From: Tetradesmus obliquus
Lineage: Eukaryota; Chlorophyta; Chlorophyceae; Sphaeropleales; Scenedesmaceae
Assembly: GCA_030272155.1 (NCBI GenBank)
Contig: CP126201.1
Coordinates: forward strand, 3,136,501-3,200,500
Length of the DNA: 64,000 nt
Direction: 5' to 3'
The notes under the pieces are model-generated. The model saw nothing but the letters and a program-made list of their open reading frames with translations, searched no databases and was not told where the DNA came from. Made by a program: the position numbers and the translations under genes. This document shows positions 11,401-23,700 of this stretch, piece by piece. Position 1 is the stretch's first letter. Every line of letters starts with the position of its first letter.

Positions 11401-14400
11401 TGAGTTTGAACACTGCCTGAACGGACTGGCAAACAACAAAACACCTGGGCCTGATGACGTGTGCAATGAAGTGATCAAGGCCCTACCACCATCAGGCCAC
11501 CAGGCGCTACACAACATGATGCGCATCATGTGGGCCACAGGGCTCACCCCAAACAGCTGGAAGCGGAGCACCACGCTACTTCTCTACAAACACAAAGGCA
11601 CGCCACTAGAACTCAAATACTACAGATGGATCGGACTGGAGCTCACTGTATATAAGCTGTGGACACGCATGGTCACGCGCACCATGGCAGACAGGGCTGA
11701 GCGACTGGGCATACTGAGCAGCTCTCAAGCTGGGTTCCGCAACAAACGCAGCACAGCAGAACAGGTGGAAATGATGATAATGGCGCTGGAAGACGCCCAC
11801 CTTTTAAAACAGAACATTTTCATGATTCAAGCCGACCTGACTGAAGCGTTTGACACCATCTCGCATGACAAGCTGCTAATGATACTGTATGATCTGCACT
11901 TCCCCACAGACGCAATCGAAGTGGTCAAAGACCTGTACACACAAACAAAAACAGCAGTGCAAACCCCGTACGGCATGACAAAAAGCATTCCCATAGAACG
12001 CGGCACCATACAGGGCGACAGCCTATCCCCCTTTCTGTTTGTGCTATACATGGAGCCGCTGTTGCGCTGGCTGCGCGCAGGAAACCAAGGGTACCGGCCG
12101 GGAGCGCTGGCTCACCTCGATGCCGCCGAAAGGCAGGCACACCAGATAACGGATATAACATATGCAGACGACGTCAACATCATAACGGGAGGCAGATCTG
12201 GGCTAGCAAACCTGAAACATCAAGCAGCCAAACTGAGCCGCTATGCAGACTGGGGGCACCTCAATGTGAATAACACCAAAACCACTGTCACAGGGGCCCT
12301 GCATGGTGACCAGCCACACCAGCCATACGACGAAACTGCCCTGGCGCAACGGTTGTGCAACACAATTAGCATACAAGATAAGAAAATCACATATCAATCG
12401 CCGAAACAGCCGTTTCGCCACCTGGGCGTCCTGCTTACCATGGACCTAAACTACAAACACCAACTGAAAGCCACGCTTGAGGAGGTAGCGAACATGACCC
12501 ACAACCTTGGCAAATCACTCGCTAGCACGCAGCAGAAACAGCGCATACTTGAGCAGTCCATCCGTCCGTCTATAACATACGCTTTCATGGCAGCACCCTA
12601 CACACTAGCAGAAATCAAGTGCCTAGACAGCCTGCTCACCAAGGCGGTCAAAAAGGCACACAGACTGCCTAACAGCATGTCCACAGCAGCCGCACACCTA
12701 AGCAGAGACAAAGGGGGACTGGGCTGCCACTCACTAGAGGTTGAATACAACAAGATAGGAGTGGAACGACTAACCAGGTCACTCAACAACGCTGGCACAT
12801 TGGGTGTGCTCAGCAACGCCCTCTACCAGTGCCAGTGCCAGGGCATGGACAATCTCACTGCACAGGAGCTGCCGTACACCCTCAGATACAGCATGCGAGT
12901 GAGGCAGCTGATGGCCTTCAAGCGCTGCGATCTAAGAGTCTGCAAAGATGGGCAACCACTAGACACAATGAAAGACAGGAGCACGCTCGCCGCCGCACTG
13001 GAGCACGCGGTCGATGGACACACACACTGGGACAGGCAACTTGTACAGGACATACACACCCTCAGCAGCGCTGGGGTGCAATCCATTGAACAGCTGCTGG
13101 ATGCCACCCGCACAAAAGTGCGGTCTGCTGCCGACCTGGCGGCCATGCTGGGAGCCCGAACAATCCGAGCGAAACAAATAGCAGCATGGAACAGGATAAG
13201 CCACCTTCTCACCACAGGCACAAACATCCGTGATGGACACTGCGACACGGCAGCAGGCATATCACACGCCAGCCGGCATCTGCACGCGTCTATCAAGGAG
13301 GGCCTGCAAACGTTGTGGCCAGCCAACCCAAATGCCAAGCCACACACCATAGTACACATGCTTGCAGACCTGCAGCACAGCAACCGCGACCGCATCCACA
13401 GCATCAGAAGCAAGATGACACTCACGGTGGAAGAGAGAATGCACATGCGAAGGCACACAGTCCTTGATAGCAGTGCGCGCAACAACGCAGCACTGATCAG
13501 GCAACCAACTGCCAGGACACACAACACTCGCAGCACAGCAAAAACAGGCTACGAGAAAGTGCAAGAAAAAATGACGCAGCATAGGGCAGCCTGTGGTGCA
13601 GACAAAGAGCGTTTGCAACAGGAGCTGCTGGGCCTGCAAGAACAGTACTCTCTGAAACCGGAAACCATTGTCAGCGTGGACACCGGCGGCCCCGCGCGGG
13701 TGAAACTCAACACACCACAACCATCTACGCAACTGCAGGTGAAAGTAAAATGGGGAGAGTCTGCCCAGCTCGGGTATGTGCTGCAAGTCTTCCTGGAACT
13801 GGGCTACAAGACGGCGGCGCCGCCGACCCGCATCCAGCCAGACGACGTCGCTCTGACAGGCATCCCATGGCCATGTGAGATCTGCGCGCGGAGAGACACA
13901 GCAGCAGATAGCGTCACTTGCTGCGCGTGTCACCGGCGGTACCACGTCCAGTGCGTAACTGGCACACAGCCCGTCCTTGGACAGCAGTACAAATGCAGGC
14001 AATGCAGCGCAAAGCGATGGACCTCAGACACACTGCCGCCGGAGCTCTGGCTATACAAGGCGACCTGGCAGGACGCATACGAACCCATACCAACAGTGTT
14101 GGCAGCCGGCACAGACCACGCAAAGGAACAGTTGCTGTCAATGCCGGCAGTCCAAGGTATGCAACTTACGGCAGATGACAGCAGCCCCCCTCCTCCCAAG
14201 CAGACCTGTCCCGCACCACGGCCCCCGCCGCCTGCCGATTCCGTGTACGACATCACGATAGGACAGGCCAGACGCCAAAAGCTGGTGGTGCAAGCGCTGC
14301 CAATAAATCCCCACACTGATATAGGACCTACCGGTGCACAAAAGGTCCTTCTCCGGCAAGTAAGATTTGGGGAAGGCCCGGACGGGTCTGCCTGCTGCCA

Positions 14401-16721
14401 CAGAGAGCTGGCATGCGTGTACCATGCTGACGGCCGATGTGAGCACATGCTTGCCCCTGCAGTGGCAGCAGCATTGCACCTCAGATACAAGCACATGCAA
14501 AGGCACCACCGAAAGCTCATGATCAAGCTCGGCTCCACCGCATATGAACAAGACCTGGTGAAGCTGGTGACCAGATATGCGCCAGGCAACTGCATGCCTG
14601 GGAATGGCGGCAAAACCATCAGTGAAAAGCAGCAGTGCACACTGCCGGCTGCACTCAAGGACTACCTTTTCCACGAGCTGGGATGCAAACAGGAACGCTT
14701 TGCAAGCCCACTCAATGTCCACCCAGCATGCAGCAAATATTATTCTGCGTTCAAGGACGACTACATGTTCGGCGCCCAAGGCAGTGCATACAGCAGCAAG
14801 TGGACAGGCCCCAGCGTTGCGGTGCCTGACTTTGACCAGGACGCGGCCACACAAGCAGTCCAGTGGGCAGTATACTCGGCAAAAGCAACTCACGCAAAAC
14901 CCACCTTAACTCTGCTGTTCCTGCCCAGCTTCTCTGACAGCAAGGATGGATACAGCAACGCCCCATACATGCACTGGGTGCACCGCCACCCTGAATGCTG
15001 CAGGCGCTTGCTGGTCATCCCCAGCAGTAGGATGGAGCTCCAGCCCCCCGGCAACAAGCCTCACGCGCCCCATGCCAAGCTGAAATGGAACACATTCGTG
15101 CTGGCAGTGGGCAACGTGGCAGGGTTTCGAGAGTATCTGCCATTCTGGGGGCAGGAACCGTATGGCGCCACTGCCTGGGATAAGTTCAAGACTCGAATGA
15201 CTGAAATATTTGCTAATCGCGAAACGAACGGGCCAGGACTCAATTGGGGGACTGCAGACAGTGGTGACGGCTTTGTGGACATCTCTAGGCAGCCACGGGA
15301 TGTAAACAACGTCACGTTGCCAAGCACATTCCGCCAACGGCCTAATGACTGCGATCAACGCCCCCGAGTGCCGCCAATCGACAGGCTTCTCACTCTGACA
15401 AGAGGTCACACTCACAAAGGACAACATGACCAGGAGGCACGCACCACAGACACTCCTGGCGCGTCGAGTGTCATTCAAGGCTATCAGACAACGAGAGAGG
15501 CCTGTCCGGGAGACCAAACTCGACGGGCAGTACAGGAGGCAATCGTAATGATGAAAACACTGCAGGGAGAAATACCAGCCCTCAAACATGACTGGAGGGA
15601 CTTCATTTACACGGACGGTAGTGTCTTACCCAAAGACCGAAAGCAAAAAGGACCTGGCATAGGAGCGGCTGTGCACATTCCCGCCAACCCACTCACCGGG
15701 CGTGTGCCCGTGACCATCCCAATCAACTGCTGCACCTCAGAACAACACGTAGATACAATCAACAGAGCCGAACTGGCAGCCATATCCGTAGCTCTTGAAG
15801 CGGCAGACCAACACATGGCAAGCACAGACGTGCTGCACATCGCCACGGACAGCCTGGCACTATGGTCACTGAAATGTCCAGCTGGATGTCCAGTCATGTC
15901 CAGTTGCTGGGGTGCAACTGGACATGTCAAGTGGCATGTCCAGTGTGAGACTGGACATGGCCATGTCCAGCGTGTGACTGGACATCAAGTGGTAGACTGG
16001 ACAATCAACTGGACATGCAACTGGACACGCAACTGGACGTGTATTACAGCACACAAAATGATGCTGATGCGTGCATAGTTCATGGTAAAAGAAGCCACAG
16101 CATGCAACCGCATGCCTTTGTCGTGCCAATAGATGGCTCTTAGCACTGGTGACCGGTCATGCATGCTGCTACAATACTGCACTTGTGCAGTACTTGCTTG
16201 AATGCAGTACACAAGAGCAGACTGCAAATAAAAGGCTTGCAGGACACACAAAACACAATCAGCAGCATCAGCCATACAGTCAAATGCAGCTGATACAGAC
16301 CTCTACTGCTCAGCAGCACCTGCTGCTACCATCAACCAGCAGCAACTACTCCACATCAACTTGTACTATCCACCAGAGGTGTGAACCAACCGCTGTACCT
16401 GCGAATCAACAACACACCCTACGTCTCATACTCTGCAAACTTGTTATTTACTCCCGCCCCTGCCCTCCTACGCCTTCCACCTGCTGCTGCTGTTGCTGCT
16501 GCTTCCGTAGCATCCAAGTCGTCTCCGTCACTGGCTGCAGCTTCAAACTCGTCCTCTTCGCCGCCGCTGCTGCTGCTGCTGCCTGCTTCTGCCTCCTCTT
16601 CTGACTCCTTAGACTGCTTCTTCTTCCTGGGCGGCTGCTTTCCCCCCTTGCCCCCCTTGCGCTTCTTCGCTGGTGCAGCCTCTGCTGCAGCGTCTGTAGC
16701 AGGCGCTGCAGCGGATTTTGG

Positions 16722-16758
<37 letters not shown>

Positions 16759-17699
16759 TTGCGCTTCTTCAGGGCCTTAGCTGCAACACTGCTGCCCTCC
16801 AGATCCTTGCCCTGCTGCTGAGCTGCCTTGGCCTCTGCAGTTGGCAGCATCGCCAACAAGCCCTTTCCAGCGTCCTTGCGCAGCTGCTCAACAGTTGCGC
16901 GCTCCCCTGTCTCGAGGGCCTTGCCCAGCGCAGTTCCCTGCAGGACACCATGAGTAGCAGCAGATGCAGCGGCATGCATACCTGTCAGACATGTTGAATG
17001 AGCTTGAAGTACACAGAGCAACATGAGCCCCGACCAGCGTATCCTGCAGGGAAACAGGTGAAGCAGCAGCTGCAGCGGCATGCACATAAGCCAAGTGCTG
17101 CCTGAATGAACAGCTTGGTGAAGAGCACTGTGCAAGAGCGACAGTTATGTTGCAACACTTTGTCATTGAACTGCAACAAAACGCCATCGGTGCACAACTT
17201 CACTTACCTTCGCCTCCTTGAACCAAAATATACGCGCCCGTGCTGTCTGCGGATCACATCATGTGGACCGAGCCCTTTAGGGTTGGCTCACAGGCTCATT
17301 GGGCGCATTCTAAAATGCATACCAGGATAAAGCGAACAAGTAAACCAGCACCCTGAAACACAATAACACTTACCCTCGACAGTCCCAGCCGCTCCCGTGC
17401 TGCAGGAGCCATGTTGCGCCTCCCCAGCATCTCAGCCATCCTACTCCAAGCAGCACCGCCTGGCGAGCCCTTGTCAGCACCAGCCTCGCTGGCTATGGCA
17501 GGCTTGGCTGAAGACGGTGGGTGCTGGTCATGCACAGCAGGCCTGCTGTGCGCTGTGCTAGGGGTGCGACCTACACCTGCAGCAGCTGTAGCAGCTGATG
17601 CCTCACCGCTGGCGAAGCTCTGCGTCTGACGCTGTTGCACCTGCTGCTGCTGGTGCTGCTGCTGCTGGTATGCTTGCGACTGTCTGTCAGCGCTGCGCA

Positions 17700-17733
<34 letters not shown>

Positions 17734-20700
17734 AACAGTACGGCTGATGCTGCTGCTTGTTTGCAATGGTGTCGCCTGCTGCAGCTGCTGCTGCTGCTGC
17801 TGTTGCTGCAGCTGCTGCTGCTGCTGAGCCGCACTGCTGCTGCTGCTGCTTGTTTGCAACGCTGGCGCCTGCTGCTGCTGCTGCTGCTGCTGCTGCAGCT
17901 GCCGCTGCTGCAGCTGCCGCTGCTGCTTCTCAAGAGCCTTGTCCAGCACTGCATCTAGGGGATCTAGCTCTTCACCTGCATCTGCCGCCACAGCAGCCAT
18001 GCTGCCGGTGCTGACACTAGCAGTGCTGAGTCTGCCTGCTGGCGCTGCCCCGGGAGCCGAATCGAGCCCTGCCTCAGTCACTGCACCACCACCTGAGTCC
18101 TGCATGCTGCCAGGTGCCTAAAGCGGGGTTGATCAATATAGCACAGGGCACATCGTGTTACTTTCACGAACATGAGCGAAGACGACTGCAAGAGAGCGCA
18201 CTGCTGGCTAAACAAATGCCAATACACCAAGAAAGAACAAGTGCAGATGAACACCAATTGTCATGTGATCTGAGCATCCTTGAAAACACAGGGGCTGCAG
18301 TAGCTGTGGTTGCTATCATTGCTGCATTCTGCATGGCATTGAACGCCTCTGCCTGGCCTATGCTGCCAAACATGGGTTTACCCACCTGAAGCTGGCCTGC
18401 GGGTGTTGTGCCACCTCCAGTGCTGTCTGGTGCCTTCTGCCATACAGTGGGCATGGCATGCATGTCACGTGCAGAGGAGGACGACACAAACCGGCAAGCT
18501 CAGCAAGTGTGTGAGTTATGAGTTGTTCAAGTCCTTCAGCGGGGTACAAACGACAGGGTGATTATGCTGCATCGATTGCTGCCGACTGCCCGACTCAAAG
18601 GTGCTGTATCTGCCAAAGCAGAATGTGCACTTTCCTCAACGTCAGCAACTACCAACGTACACCTCGTCAACCTTGCAGAGCCATGAAGCTGCCAACAGGC
18701 TCATGTTAACAAGTTTCTGTCCAAGCATGGTTGTTCATCACTTCACCTGTACTGGGAACCAGCAGTCAACTAGGCTGACTGGGCCTGGCTGCTGGCCGGT
18801 CATGGCCTCCTCTGCGCTGACAGCTGCCGCCAGCTGACGTGCTGTTACACCCTGTGCTGTGCCTGCATGCTGTTTGTCGGCAAACTCGGCCAACGGCCTG
18901 AACTCATCTGGCAGCGGCGCAGGCTGCTCATGCCGCCGCTGGTAGAGGTCCCAATACTTCTGCTTCCATGCATCTGCTGCTGCTTCAGCCTCGCTGAGGT
19001 TCTTGCGTTTGTTGGCACTAGCTGGCACTGCTGCTGCCGCTGCTGCGTTCGCTGCTTGCAGAACACCCTCTGCTGCCTCTTCGCCCAAGCTGCCCTCTTC
19101 GAGTGCATTGGCTGCCGCTACAAGAGCACCTGCCGTCAGAGCGTCAGCGGCAGCATGGGCGTTCTCGATGCTCTTGGCCTGCTGGCAGGCCTTCCTGCAG
19201 CAGCAGCAGCAGCAGCAGCAAGAGGTTTGCAGCGATTGATGTATTTGGAATCCTTTCTGTGATCATCAGTGGTCCTCCAGGTGCTGTACGCTGCTGCTGC
19301 AGTGAGATAGCAAGTAGGGATGATACAAATGCCCTTGCCCTGGCTGCCACTTTCCCATGCCGCCACTACTACTGCGCATCTCTTAGCACTGTACAGCAAG
19401 AAGACACATGGGAATGCCTGCCACATCTAGTTTTCAGGCCTTTTGTCACTTGCCTGTTAATCAACCTCACAGCATCCGTGGGGCTCATGCCACAGCCGCG
19501 CTGCAGCACCAGGCTGATGGCATCCTTCAGTGGCACCCACTGCAGGCCCTCGCCATCAGATGCCGTGATGAACTGCCCCTTGAAGCTGCTGGATGGATAG
19601 TCAATCTCGGGCTGGCTCTCGCTCTCGCCCTCGTCCTCCAGATCGTCTTCGTTGGTCTTGAGCACCTGCAAGGCACAAAGCAAACAGGTTGCTGCCCGCA
19701 TGCCGTAACATGCAAGTGCTGCCACTTCAGCTGCATCTTGTTCACTGCGCGACTTATGGTGGGGTTCTAAGACATTGCAGCTGCTGTTCACAACACCATG
19801 TGGGGATACCAGTGGACTGCGCATGAATACGCTCTTGTCCATCAATGCTCTGCTAGCTGGTGGGTGTGCTGCTGTCTCTTTGCAGCTGCAGGCGTACATC
19901 TGTAGACGTGCATGCTAGAGAGGTGTATCATGTAGCTGATCCCACCCGAATAGTCATTGTGTGCATCGGCCACATCTTGAATGCTATGTCGAGCAGCTTG
20001 TTTGGCGTTGGCGGCCCTGTCAGTGCTGCTGCTGTGCTGCTGCTGGCCCTCCTGCCTCTACTTTCGGCCTTGCTGGCACCTGCAGCGCATCGTATCAACA
20101 AGACGCTGAACGTTGTACAAACGACAGCAGCACTTTACAGTGGGTGAGGTTGGCTGTGTGGAGCAGCTGCCTGCAGCTAGGCCCTTCACCTGCAGGTGCC
20201 GCAGCTGTGGCCCTCCCCTTGCTTGCCACCTTGCCCAGCACCTGCAGCTGCAGCCGCAGCTGACCCTCTTCTACTGTGGAAACCGCTAATGCGTTACCCT
20301 GCAGCACGTTCTTGAGGCACCTCTGCAGGGGAATTACTGCGCCGTTTGTGCTGGAGATCTGAATGTCGTCCTGGCTTTCTACGCCTGTTTCCTGCCTGAT
20401 CACGGACAGCACCTCCGCGAGAACTTCTTCTAATGTGTCTGAATCATTGTAAAGCCAAGCGATTTTGAAAGGAGTGCCACCGTCGATGGCAAACACAATC
20501 TCCCTGATCATTGTTCCTGCCATGATCTCCACCACCGATCATTAGCAACGCAACCGAAACAAAACGTGCTGCGAGAAACAAACCGGTCACATCTGCGGGG
20601 GGGACTCCAGGAGGGGAAGCATCCGCCATCTGGATCTGGGGTTTGAACTACAGAGCAGTTACATAACATCTCGAGTCATAAATGGCCAGCTTTGCCTTGT

Positions 20701-23700
20701 AGAAGAAGAAGACTAGCATATCAAAGGTGTTAATTGATCCCCATGTGGCTGGAACAGTTGGTCTGAGTGTACCTCTCACATGATGTGCCGTCTTCAGTTG
20801 TGCACAAAGGGCTGCACCTGCGCGAGCTGCACATGCAGCACCTACATCTGTAAGGAATTGTCAGCAGAACCCACTGCTGTTATGCAGCTGTGTCACCAAC
20901 TTACCGCTGCACATGTGTGTGTGCATGCAACAAGCGTGAGGCAGCCATGAACAGGTCATCCGCTCCACCACAGCAGCAAATCAGCGCTGCTCTCAACAGG
21001 CATAACAGGAGCACGCGCTGCGCAGCACGGCTGCAGCTTGCGCTTTCTTGTGAGTGGCACCTGTTTGGAGGCTTGTTGCGTGCATGCTGTGGCAGCCGGG
21101 TGTGCTAAGAGTGTCTAGCAGTGCTGTGGATGCAGTGTTGCCGCTGCAGCTGCTGCGCAACGCCAGCAGGTGGCAGGGGCATGTGTAAGCAAGCGGTGTT
21201 CAAGCGCGCACGCCGCCAGCAGCTGCCGGCCTGCATGGCGCCTCCTTCACCAGCACGGCTGATCCGCGCTGCTCTCAACAGGCATAACAGGAGCACGCGC
21301 TGCGCAGCACGGCTGCAGCTTGCGCTTTCTTGTGAGCGGCACCTGTTTGGAGGCTTGTTGCGTGCATGCTGTGGCAGCCGGGTGTGCTAAGAGTGTCTAG
21401 CAGTGCTGTGGATGCAGTGTTGCCGCTGCAGCTGCTGCGCAACGCCAGCAGGTGGCAGGGGCATGTGTAAGCAAGCGGTGTTCAAGCGCGCACGCCGCCA
21501 GCAGCTGCCGGCCTGCATGGCGCCTCCTTCACCAGCACGGCTGATCCGCGCTGCTCTCAACAGGCATAACAGGAGCACGCGCTGCGCAGCACGGCTGCAG
21601 CTTGCGCTTTCTTGTGAGCGGCACCTGTTTGGAGGCTTGTTGCGTGCATGCTGTGGCAGCCGGGTGTGCTAAGAGTGTCTAGCAGTGCTGTGGATGCAGT
21701 GTTGCCGCTGCAGCTGCTGCGCAACGCCAGCAGGTGGCAGGGGCATGTGTAAGCAAGCGGTGTTCAAGCGCGCACGCCGCCAGCAGCTGCCGGCCTGCAT
21801 GGCGCCTCCTTCACCAGCACGGCTGATCCGCGCTGCTCTCAACAGGCATAACAGGAGCACGCGCTGCGCAGCACGGCTGCAGCTTGCGCTTTCTTGTGAG
21901 CGGCACCTGTATGGAGGCTTGTTGCGTGCATGCTGTGGCAGCCGGGTGTGCTAAGAGTGTCTAGCAGTGCTGTGGATGCAGTGTTGCCGCTGCAGCTGCT
22001 GCGCAACGCCAGCAGGTGGCAGGGGCATGTGTAAGCAAGCGGTGTTCAAGCGCGCACGCCGCCAGCAGCTGCCGGCCTGCATGGCGCCTCCTTCACCAGC
22101 ACGGCTGATCCGCGCTGCTCTCAACAGGCATAACAGGAGCACGCGCTGCGCAGCACGGCTGCAGCTTGCGCTTTCTTGTGAGCGGCACCTGTTTGGAGGC
22201 TTGTTGCGTGCATGCTGTGGCAGCCGGGTGTGCTAAGAGTGTCTAGCAGTGCTGTGGATGCAGTGTTGCCGCTGCAGCTGCTGCGCAACGCCAGCAGGTG
22301 GCAGGGGCATGTGTAAGCAAGCGGTGTTCAAGCGCGCACGCCGCCAGCAGCTGCCGGCCTGCATGGCGCCTCCTTCACCAGCACGGCTGATCCGCGCTGC
22401 TCTCAACAGGCATAACAGGAGCACGCGCTGCGCAGCACGGCTGCAGCTTGCGCTTTCTTGTGAGCGGCACCTGTTTGGAGGCTTGTTGCGTGCATGCTGT
22501 GGCAGCCGGGTGTGCTAAGAGTGTCTAGCAGTGCTGTGGATGCAGTGTTGCCGCTGCAGCTGCTGCGCAACGCCAGCAGGTGGCAGGGGCATGTGTAAGC
22601 AAGCGGTGTTCAAGCGTGCACGCCGCCAGCAGCTGCCAGCCTGCGATGGCACCTCCTTCACCAGCACGGCTGATCCGTGCTGCTCTCAACAGGCATAACA
22701 GGAGCACGCGCTGCGCAGCACGGCTGCAGCTTGTGCTTTCTTGTGAGCGGCACCTGTTTGGAGGCTTGTTGCGTGCATGCTGTGGCAGCCGGGTGTGCTA
22801 AGAGTGTCTAGCAGTGCTGTGGATGCAGTGTTGCCGCTGCAGCTGCTGCGCAACGCCAGCAGGTGGCAGGGGCATGTGTAAGCAAGCGGTGTTCAAGCGT
22901 GCACGCCGCCAGCAGCTGCCGGCCTGCGATGGCACCTCCTTCACCAGCACGGCTGATCCGCGCTGCTCTCAACAGGCATAACAGGAGCACGCGCTGCGCA
23001 GCACGGCTGCAACTTGCGCTTTCTTGTGAGCGGCACCTGCCAGGCTTCAAGTTGAAGGCTTGTTGCGATAGCCCTACAAGCATGCTATGGCAGTCTTGTC
23101 TCTTAACAATGTCTTGCAGTGCTGTTGATGCAGATTGCATCAAATGCAGTGCACCTGCAGGTGTTATGCACAATTTTACCATATGTGCATGTGCTATGCA
23201 TCACCACGCAGAATGGTTCTGTGCTGGCCCATACATCACCTGCATTGTGTGCTTTGATTGCTGGTTTGCATATTGTGACCGTGCAGCACGATCATGACTG
23301 TTAGCATGTGTTGATATAGCAGCGTTGCTACCAGCTTGCTGTATGACGTGCCGGCTCAAGTGCTGAACTGCACGTCAATAGCCATTGGCCGCTATGAAAG
23401 CTATGTATGCAGAGTTGAGACGCCTGCCAGGTTGCCTGAGCAGCAGCGCAATGTTTTGGCAATGACTGACTCTTCTTGGTGTTGCGCTCTCAAGCCCTTG
23501 ACTACAAGCCAAGCTATGATAGCTCAGCGCGCACCAGCACGCGTATGTACACATAGTTCATGGTTCAAACACAGTCATTACATGACACGCTCAGCAAACT
23601 TTCACATAAAGGAACCACAGATGTGGAGTACTCCACCTACTGGTAGGTGGCATGCAGCAGCCCCTGCACTGCAGGTGGCACCAGATACTGCAGCGCACAC

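Noticed and set aside
15858..16078. Continuation of the retroelement frame into CACTA sequence
   Set aside because: The codons after 15,857 are terminal repeat and heptamer array. The true continuation is at 31,739.
16985..17056. Possible extra exon of the CACTA accessory gene (DTLVGAHVAL...)
   Set aside because: It has splice-like ends, but including it breaks the phase into the last exon.
20890..23300. Repeated 60-90-residue open frames on both strands, or a CRISPR-like array
   Set aside because: They are by-products of a 282-bp tandem repeat. The unit is far too long for CRISPR, there are no spacers, and the genome is eukaryotic.
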